From Paenibacillus caseinilyticus (lineage in GTDB: Bacteria; Bacillota; Bacilli; Paenibacillales; NBRC-103111), in contig NZ_JAQAGY010000020.1 of assembly GCF_027533645.1 (NCBI RefSeq), positions 1-64,000 on the forward strand: 64,000 nucleotides of DNA, written 5' to 3'. The translations under genes and the position numbers were made by a program. The number at the start of each line of letters is the position of its first letter. Within the stretch, counting starts at the first letter, position 1. The notes beneath the pieces were generated by a model. That model searched no databases. It was not told where the DNA came from and worked only from the letters and a program-made list of their open reading frames with translations. Shown piece by piece: positions 34,154-43,019 of the stretch.

Positions 34154-36582
34154 AGTGCCCCCCCTCTCTTCTCATCCGGCAGCCGCCCCTCCCCCGGCAC
34201 TTCCTGCCCTGCCGGCAGGACCGTGCCATGGAACGTATAGCCGCCGGTCGTATACGTATCATAGTAACGCAATCCGCTCCGGTAGTACATCAGGTCGCTG
34301 AGGCGGAAGCCGCCCATCAGGTTCAGCTTCGCCACCCCGCTTGCCCGCTTCTCATGCACGCAGCCGAGCTTGTAGGAGCGGTTCCCGCTCTCGGCTTCGA
34401 GCGCATACCGGATCAGTTCGCTGTCAAAGTCGCCAAAATAATATTTCTCTTCATACCGGTGGGTATGGGTGAAGCGGTACACATCCGCCCGGACCGCCGC
34501 TTCGTTCTCGAGCGTCCGGTACAGGTCGCGGTATAACTCCTCCTTCGACAGTACCTCGCGGTGGTCGTAAGGAACAGCCACATTCGCCCGCTCCAGCAGC
34601 TCCTGCTCGAACGGCTGCCGGAAGAGGGCATGGGAGAACCAGTCCCTGCGCACGAAAGCGATCAGGCGCTGCAGCAGCGCCTCGTCTCCCTCCTCCAGAC
34701 CCTTGGCCAGACTGCCGATTCCCCGCTCCTCCATATAGAAGCCCGGGCCCCGCCGGCTTTCCAGGTCCTGTTCCACCGCCGCGGTCACCTGGTTGTAATA
34801 TTCCGGAATATTGCGTCCAAGCTCCTCCCCCGCCTCGGAGATGGACCGGCGGCTGGCTTCGCGGAGTACATCCTCCAGGCCTTGAAGGCGCTCGACATAG
34901 CCCGCCATCCGCAGATGGATGGCCTCCAGCCGGTCTTCGTAGCTCCGCAGCAGCTCTACTGTCAGCTCTCGGCGCAGCAGCTCCAGCTTCAGGCCGTAGA
35001 TCCGGCCGAGCAGCCCGGCGGAGACCGCCTTGATCGTGCCCCGGCCGCCTCCGAGCAGCCCGCCGAGCCACGAAACGCGCCCCCCTCCCCCAAGGGAGGA
35101 GACACGCTCTTCGTACGCGGCTTCGAGCTCTGCGTGCCCGGCCGCCAGCCCGCGCTCCGCCTCGACCCGCCAATCGCGGATCACCGCCGCGAGGCTCGGC
35201 CTGCCGTCCGGCTGCGTCCACGCATAGGTGCACAGCGGGCCGTACCGCGGGTCGTCCGTCACCTTCGCTGCGAGCAGGCGCTCCAGCCGGCGGTCGAGAC
35301 GCACGGCCTGCAGCGCCGCCCGGGCCTTCGAGGCCGCATTCGCCTCGAAGAAGGCCTGGGCGTGCCCGCCGTAGAGGGCGCGCTCTGCGTCGCGCAGCGA
35401 CATGCGCTGCAGCTCGGCAGCGGGCACCGGGGCGCTCATCAGCCCGTGCATGTCCTCCACGGGATGCGGCACACCCCCGAGCAGCGTGCCCGCGTCGGCC
35501 TCCGGCGCAGCCGGGTCCAGCTCCAGCAGCTCGAGCAGCTCCCGCTGGCTGGGCGCTGCCGCCTGGTCGCGCTGGCGCTGCAGCATCCGCGTATAGACCG
35601 CGTGCAGCACGGTCAGCGCGATGGCTCCGCTCGGGCGGGATACCCGGGCGAACCCGGCCGAAGCATAATGGCCGTCAGCCGCCCCCGCCGGAAGCAGGTT
35701 CTGCTTGAACTGCCCGTGATGGTAATCGTTGTGCCGCGGATCCGGATCGCCCGAGGTGCGCCGGTTCTTCAGCAGGATGACCTGCGAGAGCGTCTCTGCC
35801 AGCATCCGGCCGGCCGTGCCCGTCGGGGCGAACAGCCCGCGCTCGTCCTTGTCGCCCAGCATGTAGACCGTGTCGAACAGCGGCCCCTGATGGGCTACGG
35901 GCAGCTTGAGTCCGTCGCCGGTCACCTGCAGGTCCGCCTCGAACCGGTAGGTCCGCCGCTGGCAGGCGTCCAGCTCACGGAGGAACGCTACGCCAAGAGC
36001 AGCTTCGTAGGCGAAGTGCTCCCCGTCCTGCCGCTCCTGCAGCAGGACGTAGGCATCCGCCTGTACGGAACGGAACCGTTCGCCCAGCGTGACGGCGAGC
36101 AGCGACGTGAGCTCGGGCACGAGCACGCTGTACGGATCGTCCGCCCGCGTGACGACGGCGATATGCAATCGGTCGAGCGACGCATACAGCCTCCCCAGCT
36201 CCGCCAGCCGGTTGTGGAGCCCCCGGACCAGGATGTTCAGCTCCAGCAGCTTGGACTCTTCACTGTGGAACCTGCTCGAGATCTCCGAACGCAGGGTCCG
36301 TTTGTCCGCTCTACTCTCCTGCGGGGCCTGAGGCTTCCAAGAGACCAAGTTCTCGCGCGGGGAGGGGGCAGCTTGTCCTGCATACAAGTACAGCACACCT
36401 TCATGGTTGCTCCACTTCCGCCGGTTCCCTTCATATAAAGGCTCCAGCACTTCCGCAGACCGGTCCCCTACGATCAGGAACAGCAGAGGGTGGCGCAGAC
36501 TGCGCTGCTCCTCCCCCCGCTCTCCCGAGCGCTCCGCTTCCGCCGCATAGGCTGCGGCGAAGTCGCGAAGTAGTTCTTTCAT
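34150..36582 (-). CDS. Large hypothetical partner of the tubulin-like protein
   Basis: 810 residues from ATG 36582 (GGGGAAAG just upstream; a TTG at 36600 is less likely). The N-terminal part (~30-300) has an alpha/beta pattern (LLFLIVGDRSAEVLEPLYEG; LHIAVVTRADDPYSVLVPEL) loosely like a nucleotide-binding or tubulin-type fold without a clear GTP motif. The rest is mostly helical with a Gly-rich turn (VSSLGGGGRVSWLGGLLGGG, ~520-540). No membrane helix. It lies between the tubulin-like and vWA genes and is translationally coupled to the latter, so it is probably a structural partner. Family not recognised. Confidence 0.65.
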   Translation of the reverse strand: MKELLRDFAAAYAAEAERSGERGEEQRSLRHPLLFLIVGDRSAEVLEPLYEGNRRKWSNHEGVLYLYAGQAAPSPRENLVSWKPQAPQESRADKRTLRSEISSRFHSEESKLLELNILVRGLHNRLAELGRLYASLDRLHIAVVTRADDPYSVLVPELTSLLAVTLGERFRSVQADAYVLLQERQDGEHFAYEAALGVAFLRELDACQRRTYRFEADLQVTGDGLKLPVAHQGPLFDTVYMLGDKDERGLFAPTGTAGRMLAETLSQVILLKNRRTSGDPDPRHNDYHHGQFKQNLLPAGAADGHYASAGFARVSRPSGAIALTVLHAVYTRMLQRQRDQAAAPSQRELLELLELDPAAPEADAGTLLGGVPHPVEDMHGLMSAPVPAAELQRMSLRDAERALYGGHAQAFFEANAASKARAALQAVRLDRRLERLLAAKVTDDPRYGPLCTYAWTQPDGRPSLAAVIRDWRVEAERGLAAGHAELEAAYEERVSSLGGGGRVSWLGGLLGGGRGTIKAVSAGLLGRIYGLKLELLRRELTVELLRSYEDRLEAIHLRMAGYVERLQGLEDVLREASRRSISEAGEELGRNIPEYYNQVTAAVEQDLESRRGPGFYMEERGIGSLAKGLEEGDEALLQRLIAFVRRDWFSHALFRQPFEQELLERANVAVPYDHREVLSKEELYRDLYRTLENEAAVRADVYRFTHTHRYEEKYYFGDFDSELIRYALEAESGNRSYKLGCVHEKRASGVAKLNLMGGFRLSDLMYYRSGLRYYDTYTTGGYTFHGTVLPAGQEVPGEGRLPDEKRGGAL

Positions 36583-36594
36583 GGTCTTTCCCCA

Positions 36595-36650
36595 TTTCAA
36601 GCTTCTTATTTCAAGCTTCTTATTTCAAGCTTCTTATTTCAAGCTTCTTA
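36595..36650. repeat. Four perfect 14-bp tandem repeats at a gene junction
   Basis: TTTCAAGCTTCTTA occurs four times in a row (36595-36608, 36609-36622, 36623-36636, 36637-36650). The fourth copy encodes the last residues of the tubulin-like protein, its stop codon lies in the third, and the first abuts the ribosome site of the next gene. The unit is not a multiple of three. Confidence 0.95.
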
Positions 36651-39600
36651 CCATATCGTTCACCCGGCTGGCCACCTGCTTGTAGAATTGGTACAGGTCT
36701 TCCCCGTTTACATATTCCCCGCGGTCATAGTCCAGGATCGCCTTTGCATCGAGATAGACGGCGCTCATATTCTTCAGCTTCTCTACAAGCGGGGAGATAT
36801 CCTCCGAGGCCGTCACTTCGCCGCTGCGGCGGGATGCTTTGCGCTGCAGCAGACTGAGGCGCTTCGGATCCAGGCTGCGGAGTTTGCTGTAAATGTCATA
36901 GTCCGGGAACTTGCTTCCCTGCATCAGGTTCACGAACGGCTCCCACGGATCTTCTTCCGCGTCATGATCATAGACGTAGAGCGCGCCCTTCTTGGCGATC
37001 GTTCCCGTGTAGAGGCTCTCGATGAACAGCTGGATGAATTTCTCCTCGTCCTGATGCGCGCTGAGCACGGCCTCCAGCTCGTCGATCTTCGCCTGCAGCG
37101 CGCGGTATTTGGCAATCTCCTCGCGCACCCGCTTCAAGAGCTCCGGCGAGCGGATCAGGTTCTCCTTCGCCATCTCCTCATTGACGGAGCCGTAGATGTC
37201 CTTGACCGTCTCCAGCTCAAGTCCGTTCTCCATCAATCCGCGCAGCTCCTGCACGGCCTTTTTCACCTCGCCGAGGTTCGGTCTTGCAGCACTAAGGCCC
37301 ATCGGATAGGCGCCCAGCCGGCGTTCCAGCTCGAGCGGCTGCGTGTATGCCACTTCGTAGCGTCCGACCGAACCGTTGTCCGCCGTTTTCTCGCGTACGA
37401 TGCCATACGACTGGGCGGTAGCGAACACCCCGCGCACTTCGCCGTTGTAGCTGCGTACCCGCGGGTTGATGTACGTGTCGCCCCACGATTTCTCGGGGAT
37501 CGGCGACGGAAGGTATGTCCAGTTGACCTTGTCGGTCTGCACCAGGTGGCGACCGATGCCTTCCGGCTCGAGAATCGTGCGCTCGTAGCTCTCTTCGTAC
37601 ACCTTCAGCGGCGTGTAGAGGAACAGCGGCACCCCGTTCTGCGTGTTGAGCCAGAAGATGCGGTTCTTCACTTCGCTCTCCTTGATCGTGAAGCGGGAGT
37701 TCGCAATCGCATTATCCTGGAAGTTCCGGATACCCTTAAAGATATTCGGCGCCTTCACCGGCACGGACACGAAGCCCCATGACGGGAAGTTGAAGTTGCC
37801 CGAGGAGTTCGTGAGGTGGAACACCGGCTTCGCCTCTTCGTACAAGCGGGCGGCCAGCTTCTGCTCGACGATCTTCTCGATCGAATCCTCGTGGCCGAAT
37901 TTGATCACAAGATACTCTTCCATCGACTTCGTAATAAGTTCGCCGAACTGCTCGGTGAGGAAGTCGGAGATCGAAGAGACCACATCCACTTCCTGCTCCT
38001 TCACCCACTGGTTCGACTTCTCGAGCAGCGTCTGCGTGAAGTCGCGGATGAGCTCGGACACATTCTTCTCATTCGTCATCTCTTCGATCAGCCTGGACAT
38101 ATCCGGAACGGACACCACGTTCCAGTAGTACGTTTTGTTGCCGCGGTGATCGACAGACTCCTCGCCGTTCATGAGAATGGAGCCGTTCTTCTCAAAAATC
38201 TTGTTCAGCTCGCTGAGAATTTCCGTGAACACCTGGTAGATCCGCGAGTTCTCGTCGTTGATCAGCGTGTAGAGATCCTCGTAGAACTCAATCATCTGCT
38301 CCATCCGCTCGCGGTCCGAATACAGGAGATACTCCTGAATCTTGGCTTCGATATAGGCGTCCTTCTTGCGGTCCTTGGAGATGAAGGCGCTCTTCGCCTC
38401 CGTCATCTTCTGCTGCGCGCTTTCCTTGGCGGCGTCAATATCCCGCGGAATGCGGTACAGGTTCTCCTTGAGCGCCTCGATGTACGAGGAGATCAGCTTC
38501 AGGAGACAGTAGCCCCCGTCCTGCAGGATGATCCGCGACACATAGAACGGCCCCTGCTCCGGATGGCGGAACATGCGCGTCGCCTGCTCGGTGAACGCTT
38601 CTTTGAGCTGGCCCGGCAGCTGCTTGCGCGCCTTGATGTATTCCTCGCGGGCCCGCGACAGGTAGCTCTGCTCGAGCTCGGTATCGACGTGCACGACCTG
38701 CTGCTTAATCACATTGTTGTAGGAGAGGCGCTCGGAATTCTGGTAGCCCGGCAGCGGTTCCGGTACGTTCTTGTCGAAGGTGCGGTGAATCGAGTCCGGG
38801 TCAATGGCCAGCTTATGCGCGAGCTTCTCCACATCCTCCTGCAACGGGCCGACCTTGAACATCGACTCCATGCGGGTGAACACGCGGTACGCGAGGTACG
38901 TCGTCATCTCTTCGATCGGCAGCACCGCCGAGGACGCGCCGAGAATGTTGTACTGGTAGTTCGCCGCATAGGCCTTCGGCATCTGGTTAATATTCGTGCG
39001 GATGTTGCTGATATAGTCATGGATCGCGAACTCTTCGCCGGAAGCCTTCTGCTCGCTGGCCATGAAGTTCGTAATGTTCTCCGCCGTCACGTTCATGCAG
39101 TAGTCATACGCATTCTCGAGCAGCTTGCCTTCGAGGTTCGTCGCCGAGATCAGGTGGGCCAGGTTGTACGGCGGCATCGGCGAGTTCACCGTCAGGATGT
39201 TCCCGTACTGCTGCCGGAACCGGTCGCCCCGCTCGTCCACGTTCATCCAGTAGTCGAGCTCCTTGAGGGCAGCATAGCCGTTCTTCTTGATATACTCGCG
39301 CGAGTGCTCGGTGAGGCTCTTGTTCGCCAAGTTCACGTCCGGGGTAAAAAGATACCCGAGCAGCGCGACCTTATCGACGCCCGCCGTGCCGTAATCCCGC
39401 TCCAGGATCCCGCGGACGATATACGAGATGTCGAGGAAGCAGCCGCTCCCCGTCCCGCCGGAGAGGCCGGTCAGGATGAACACCATCAGCTTCTTGTTCG
39501 TGCCGACGGACAGCGATTTGATCTTGCGCTCGATCGTCTGCACGACCTGGTTGATCTTCGTGAAGAGGAGCAGACGGCCCGCCTGGCGGATGCCCGATGC

Positions 39601-40023
39601 TCCGTTGATCCCGTCGGTGATCGTCAGCTCCGGCGACAGCCATTCCTTGATGTACGGCTCGAGGATGCTGCGGTTCTGCAGCACGCTGCCGATCTCCGGG
39701 TTCGAGAGCAGCACGAATTCCGTCATCGGGTCGAGCCCGACACCCTTGTACCGCTTGCCCCGGTCGTGCTCGTTCGTCTCGAACGCGAGGAACTCGATAT
39801 TGGCCGGCTTCTCGGCCTTCTTCTTCGTGAAGGGGTCCTGCGGCAGCTTGAAGCGCCGGTTGACCTGGTATTTGAGCCGCAGCAGGGCGTCGATGCCCGT
39901 ACCCCCGAGGCCGATGACGAGCATCGGGTTGTCGATCGTGTCGACGCGGATTTTCTCGGATACGATGCCTCCCCCGAGGGAGACGTCCAGCTGCTGGATG
40001 TGTTCGCGGACAATGGATTTCAA
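36634..40023 (-). CDS. Tubulin/FtsZ-like GTPase superfamily protein (Tubulin_2 / FtsZ-like type)
   Basis: 1129 residues from a TTG at 40023 with AAGGAGTGA at 8 bases; the open frame further upstream is in repeat sequence. GTP-binding signatures: VIGLGGTGIDALLRL (T1-like, 36-50) and LSGGTGSGCFLDISY (T4 tubulin signature GGTGSG, 189-194). After the ~450-residue GTPase core come about 650 residues rich in helices and acidic/basic pairs, unlike FtsZ. No membrane helix. It is the central gene of the cluster. Related FtsZ-like families were proposed from genome context, with vWA and GTPase partners, to remodel membranes; I know of no experimental proof. Confidence 0.85.
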   Translation of the reverse strand: MKSIVREHIQQLDVSLGGGIVSEKIRVDTIDNPMLVIGLGGTGIDALLRLKYQVNRRFKLPQDPFTKKKAEKPANIEFLAFETNEHDRGKRYKGVGLDPMTEFVLLSNPEIGSVLQNRSILEPYIKEWLSPELTITDGINGASGIRQAGRLLLFTKINQVVQTIERKIKSLSVGTNKKLMVFILTGLSGGTGSGCFLDISYIVRGILERDYGTAGVDKVALLGYLFTPDVNLANKSLTEHSREYIKKNGYAALKELDYWMNVDERGDRFRQQYGNILTVNSPMPPYNLAHLISATNLEGKLLENAYDYCMNVTAENITNFMASEQKASGEEFAIHDYISNIRTNINQMPKAYAANYQYNILGASSAVLPIEEMTTYLAYRVFTRMESMFKVGPLQEDVEKLAHKLAIDPDSIHRTFDKNVPEPLPGYQNSERLSYNNVIKQQVVHVDTELEQSYLSRAREEYIKARKQLPGQLKEAFTEQATRMFRHPEQGPFYVSRIILQDGGYCLLKLISSYIEALKENLYRIPRDIDAAKESAQQKMTEAKSAFISKDRKKDAYIEAKIQEYLLYSDRERMEQMIEFYEDLYTLINDENSRIYQVFTEILSELNKIFEKNGSILMNGEESVDHRGNKTYYWNVVSVPDMSRLIEEMTNEKNVSELIRDFTQTLLEKSNQWVKEQEVDVVSSISDFLTEQFGELITKSMEEYLVIKFGHEDSIEKIVEQKLAARLYEEAKPVFHLTNSSGNFNFPSWGFVSVPVKAPNIFKGIRNFQDNAIANSRFTIKESEVKNRIFWLNTQNGVPLFLYTPLKVYEESYERTILEPEGIGRHLVQTDKVNWTYLPSPIPEKSWGDTYINPRVRSYNGEVRGVFATAQSYGIVREKTADNGSVGRYEVAYTQPLELERRLGAYPMGLSAARPNLGEVKKAVQELRGLMENGLELETVKDIYGSVNEEMAKENLIRSPELLKRVREEIAKYRALQAKIDELEAVLSAHQDEEKFIQLFIESLYTGTIAKKGALYVYDHDAEEDPWEPFVNLMQGSKFPDYDIYSKLRSLDPKRLSLLQRKASRRSGEVTASEDISPLVEKLKNMSAVYLDAKAILDYDRGEYVNGEDLYQFYKQVASRVNDMVRSLK

Positions 40024-40750
40024 ATGGATCACTCCTTGTGTAGGTGCCTGCGGCACGATTTCTAAGGGAGGGCCCCTTGGACCCCCCATGGGTAAGGGTG
40101 TGGTCCCCCTGGCCCCCCGTATTTTTAGTTCATCATTGGTATGGGTGCTTCCCCCATACCCGAACCCCAAGGGCGGTTTACCCTCGAACCCGAAGGGCGG
40201 TTTACCCCCTAAATCCCCCTATAGGGGGACCCCAAAGGGCACCGGCCCTCTGGACTCGCGGAAAGGTTAACGGGGGCGGGTTGGAGACGCATTGACGGTA
40301 CGTGGTGCTGGGAGCGCTTTGTCCCTTGCAGGGACACGCTTTACTGCATGAAGGGCGTTCTACCCTCTGACCCCGCAGGGGGAAGACGATAACGAATTTC
40401 CGTTCCGCTAGAAAACACACCCTAGTAGATACACTGTCTTGATATTTACCCAATTAAGTTATCGCTGTTCCGTTAGGGGCCGCCGTGGCTGCACGAGTCA
40501 GGTCATGCAGGCTGCCAGGCCCCGGTGAACGTCTATTCGTACGGGTCCCTACGGGTGCGGGCGCAGGGCACTCGGCTCTTCGACTATGGGTGTGCAGTGG
40601 CCTAAGGTCAGCGCCATAGTTAACCCGTCTTACCTTTCACGGGGCGAATGGCTAATGCAGCCGACCTTGGAGGAGGCTGATGTTCGGCCCCGTCAACTAC
40701 CGGGCCGGCGCTTCCTGCTCGGTCTGTGCGGCTATACGCCTCACCCGGAT
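40024..40750. other. 727-bp non-coding leader rich in repeats and hairpins
   Basis: No supportable gene. Part 1 (40060-40260) is C/G-homopolymer-rich, with direct copies of AACCC[C/G]AAGGGCGGTTTACCC (about 40163-40183 and 40186-40207) and the palindrome CCCCCTATAGGGGG. Part 2 (40380-40480) is AT-richer and carries CGTTCCGCTAG (40401-40411) and TGTTCCGTTAG (40466-40476). Part 3 has a strong hairpin at 40476-40523. It lies between the secreted vWA gene and the tubulin-like gene, so it may hold the promoter of the latter, though no clear -10/-35 pair stands out. Confidence 0.6.
40476..40523. other. Strong hairpin in the tubulin gene leader
   Basis: GGGGCC (40476-40481) and GGCCCC (40518-40523) close a stem, with inner TGGC/GCCA and TGCA/TGCA pairing. 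It has no T tract, so it is not an ordinary terminator. Confidence 0.45.
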
Positions 40751-42520
40751 TTACTTGATGTACTCCAGGGTGACCGACTTGTTCACCTGGCTGAGCGTGA
40801 CGCGGAGCCGGTCGCCGGCGCGCACTTCTTTGGGCTGGGCGGCGTCGAAGATGCGGCCGCCCTTCTCGATGACGGCCGGCGTGCGGTTCTGCAGCAGCAG
40901 CGTATCGGACGGGCCCGGGCGGAGCACTAGATCGCCGGTCTCGGCGAATTCGGGCGCCAGCTGCAGCAGCTGGTGCAGGGTGACCTTGCCCTTGAACGCA
41001 TTCAGCTTGCGGTACTGCGGGCTTGTCCGCTCGCCGGTATCCTCATCCTTGATCTCGATGACGATCTGGCCGAAGAATCCACGGTTCGCCCTGCGCCACT
41101 GGGCCATAGCGAACAGTACGGCAGCAGCAACCGCAAGTACGGCAGCGATGATGCCCGCCCATACGCCGGCTCCAAGTCCCGGTTTCTCGGCGGCAGGGGT
41201 TCCCGGCGGCTGCACCGGTGCCGGTGCGCCGGATTTGGCCGTAATCTTGAGCGGTGCCGTCTCCCTCACAAGGTTGGCATCCTCCACCTTCACCTTGAGC
41301 TCGTAATCGTGGGCTTCCGGAAGCTTATAGCTGCCTTCGATGCCCTGCACGGCTGCGGCTAGCGGCTGCTCCACCGTTTTGCCCGTATCGAGATCCGTCA
41401 CGAGCAGCGTCGACTTCAGATTCTTATAGAGGCTCGCATCGCTGACCTTCTGTCCGCCGGATTCCAGATAAGCCTTGACGCTGACCTCATCCCCCGGCTT
41501 GTACACCGTCGACTTCAGAGGCTCCAGAGTCAGCGCCAGATCGTAATTGTAGACGAGATTGATGTTGATGTTGTCCTGCGGTACGCCCTTCACTTGCAGC
41601 TTCCATGCGCCCTGGGAGGGATTCAGGATCTTGAGCAGGGAATAGGCGTTCGATGAAGTATAAATGACCGAATTCGACGGTACGGTCTGCGGCTGGCCGC
41701 TCGGGTCGAACAGCTTCACCTCCACCGGGTTCGGCGACATGATCGAGATGTTCGCCTCCTGCACGCTCGCATTCGGAATGTCGATCGTCACGTCCTGGAA
41801 CTGGCCGTTCGCCGTTAACCCCTGCAGCGGGACCACCTTCAGCTTCAGGTGGCTCGCATAGATTTCGCTGAGGATGCGGGGCAGGTCGTCCGCCGTCGAA
41901 GTAACGAAAGATTTGGCATTCGTCTCGCCTGCAATGCGGTCGAGCACGGACTTGTTGAGCTGTCCGTCGGCATTGAGTCCGATCGTGTAGACCGGGATGC
42001 CCTTGTCCTTGGCCTGCTTCAGCGCGGCGTTCAGCATCTGGTCCGACTGCGCCTGTGTGCGTCCATCCGGCAGGTCGTTGTTCCCGTCGGTGAGCAGCAC
42101 GATGATCGGGATATGCCCCGGTTCCGTGCCGTTCTCCAGCACCTTGACCGCTTCGTTCACGCCCATGGCCAGATCCGTCCGCGGCCCGCGCACCAGTCCG
42201 TCGATGAACGCTTTGACGTCCTGTTTGTCCTGGGCCGTGTTCAATTTCATCAGTGCTTTTTCCCGCAGCACCTGGTCGGTGTAGGCCACCACGCCCACTT
42301 TATCTCCTTGGGCGGACGCCATGTCGACGAACATTTTGACCGCCTCGTAGCTCACTTTCCTGCCATCGCTCTCGTCCATCGACAGGGATACGTCCACCGC
42401 CATGACCGCATCCATCGGAGAGCTGCCTGCCGCCGTACCTGCGGCACCGGCCGGGAGCCCCGGAAGGGCCAGTCCGATCGCGAATACCAGGGTGAGAAGC
42501 AGTTTTATCATATCTTTCAC
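40751..42520 (-). CDS. Secreted/membrane-anchored vWA domain protein
   Basis: 589 residues from a GTG at 42520 (GGAGG at 10 bases; an ATG three codons later is possible). A signal peptide (MIKLLLTLVFAIGLALPGLPAGAAG) precedes a vWA domain (~35-215) with MIDAS DVSLS at 43-47 and LTDGNNDLPDG. Beta-rich Ig-like domains follow (~220-430), then one membrane helix (~455-480, WAGIIAAVLAVAAAVLF) and a cytoplasmic C-terminal domain of ~100 residues with a beta/FHA- or ubiquitin-like pattern. The vWA domain is outside. It is separated from the tubulin-like gene by 727 bp but is on the same strand. Confidence 0.85.
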   Translation of the reverse strand: MKDMIKLLLTLVFAIGLALPGLPAGAAGTAAGSSPMDAVMAVDVSLSMDESDGRKVSYEAVKMFVDMASAQGDKVGVVAYTDQVLREKALMKLNTAQDKQDVKAFIDGLVRGPRTDLAMGVNEAVKVLENGTEPGHIPIIVLLTDGNNDLPDGRTQAQSDQMLNAALKQAKDKGIPVYTIGLNADGQLNKSVLDRIAGETNAKSFVTSTADDLPRILSEIYASHLKLKVVPLQGLTANGQFQDVTIDIPNASVQEANISIMSPNPVEVKLFDPSGQPQTVPSNSVIYTSSNAYSLLKILNPSQGAWKLQVKGVPQDNININLVYNYDLALTLEPLKSTVYKPGDEVSVKAYLESGGQKVSDASLYKNLKSTLLVTDLDTGKTVEQPLAAAVQGIEGSYKLPEAHDYELKVKVEDANLVRETAPLKITAKSGAPAPVQPPGTPAAEKPGLGAGVWAGIIAAVLAVAAAVLFAMAQWRRANRGFFGQIVIEIKDEDTGERTSPQYRKLNAFKGKVTLHQLLQLAPEFAETGDLVLRPGPSDTLLLQNRTPAVIEKGGRIFDAAQPKEVRAGDRLRVTLSQVNKSVTLEYIK

Positions 42521-42869
42521 GGCGTTCGTGCCTCCATTGATCATCCACCCCTGCCTTGTCGAACCCGGACGAATAGGGGCGGGGGGTGAAGTAGTATTTT
42601 CGATGCATAGATAGTAAAATAGCAGTGGCTGCCATCTACTAAACTTTATAGTAACGGGTAGAAACTCAAAATTCCACTCGCCAATTCTTATAGAATTCTT
42701 AAGAAGCACGCGGGTTGTCCCGGAAATCTATCTTCTCCGGCAAGACTTTGGTATCGTAAAAATCATGCAGCCGCCCGCCGGGCCGGGTTATCCCCCATGC
42801 TACGCATACGGGGTGAAAATTCGGTGAAACGCCCGGCTGCGTTATATTCGACGAAGGAGGATCCCCTCG
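42521..42869. promoter_or_regulatory. Divergent promoter region of the vWA gene and the small membrane gene
   Basis: 349 bp without a gene, with an AT-rich centre (42600-42700). Rightward: TATATT (42843-42848) is a good -10 with a weak TTCGGT 17 bp upstream. Leftward: candidate TATAAA-type boxes lie near 42640-42650. The shared region suggests the two arms are expressed together. Confidence 0.4.
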
Positions 42870-43019
42870 ATGCGAACCGCAATTCTGCTTGCGCTGGCGA
42901 CGGTCTTCGTGCTGTACCGGCTCGCAAACTTCCTGCTCCTGCGGCGCAAAGACGCCTCTTTGGAAGCGATCGACACGGATTTTGCCTCGCGGCTGGAACA
43001 GAAGGAGGAATCTCCATGA
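42870..43019 (+). CDS. Small single-helix membrane protein, 49 residues
   Basis: ATG 42870 is preceded by GGAGG at 7 bases. The protein begins MRTAILLALATVFVLYRLAN, forming one membrane helix, then a basic stop-transfer (LLRRKD) and a short acidic tail. Its TGA overlaps the ATG of the next gene (ATGA), so the two are coupled. No family recognised. Its position at the head of the divergent arm of the tubulin/GTPase cluster suggests a small membrane component. Confidence 0.75.
   Translation: MRTAILLALATVFVLYRLANFLLLRRKDASLEAIDTDFASRLEQKEESP

Noticed and set aside
37816..40065. 749-codon plus-strand frame opposite the tubulin-like gene
   Set aside because: Its Leu/Arg/His/Val composition is typical antisense coding of a high-GC gene, and it has no family motifs. 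The minus strand has the GTP-binding motifs.
40024..40750. A gene in the leader of the tubulin-like gene
   Set aside because: Short frames here contain Gly/Pro runs made by repeat DNA, lack ribosome sites and look like no protein.
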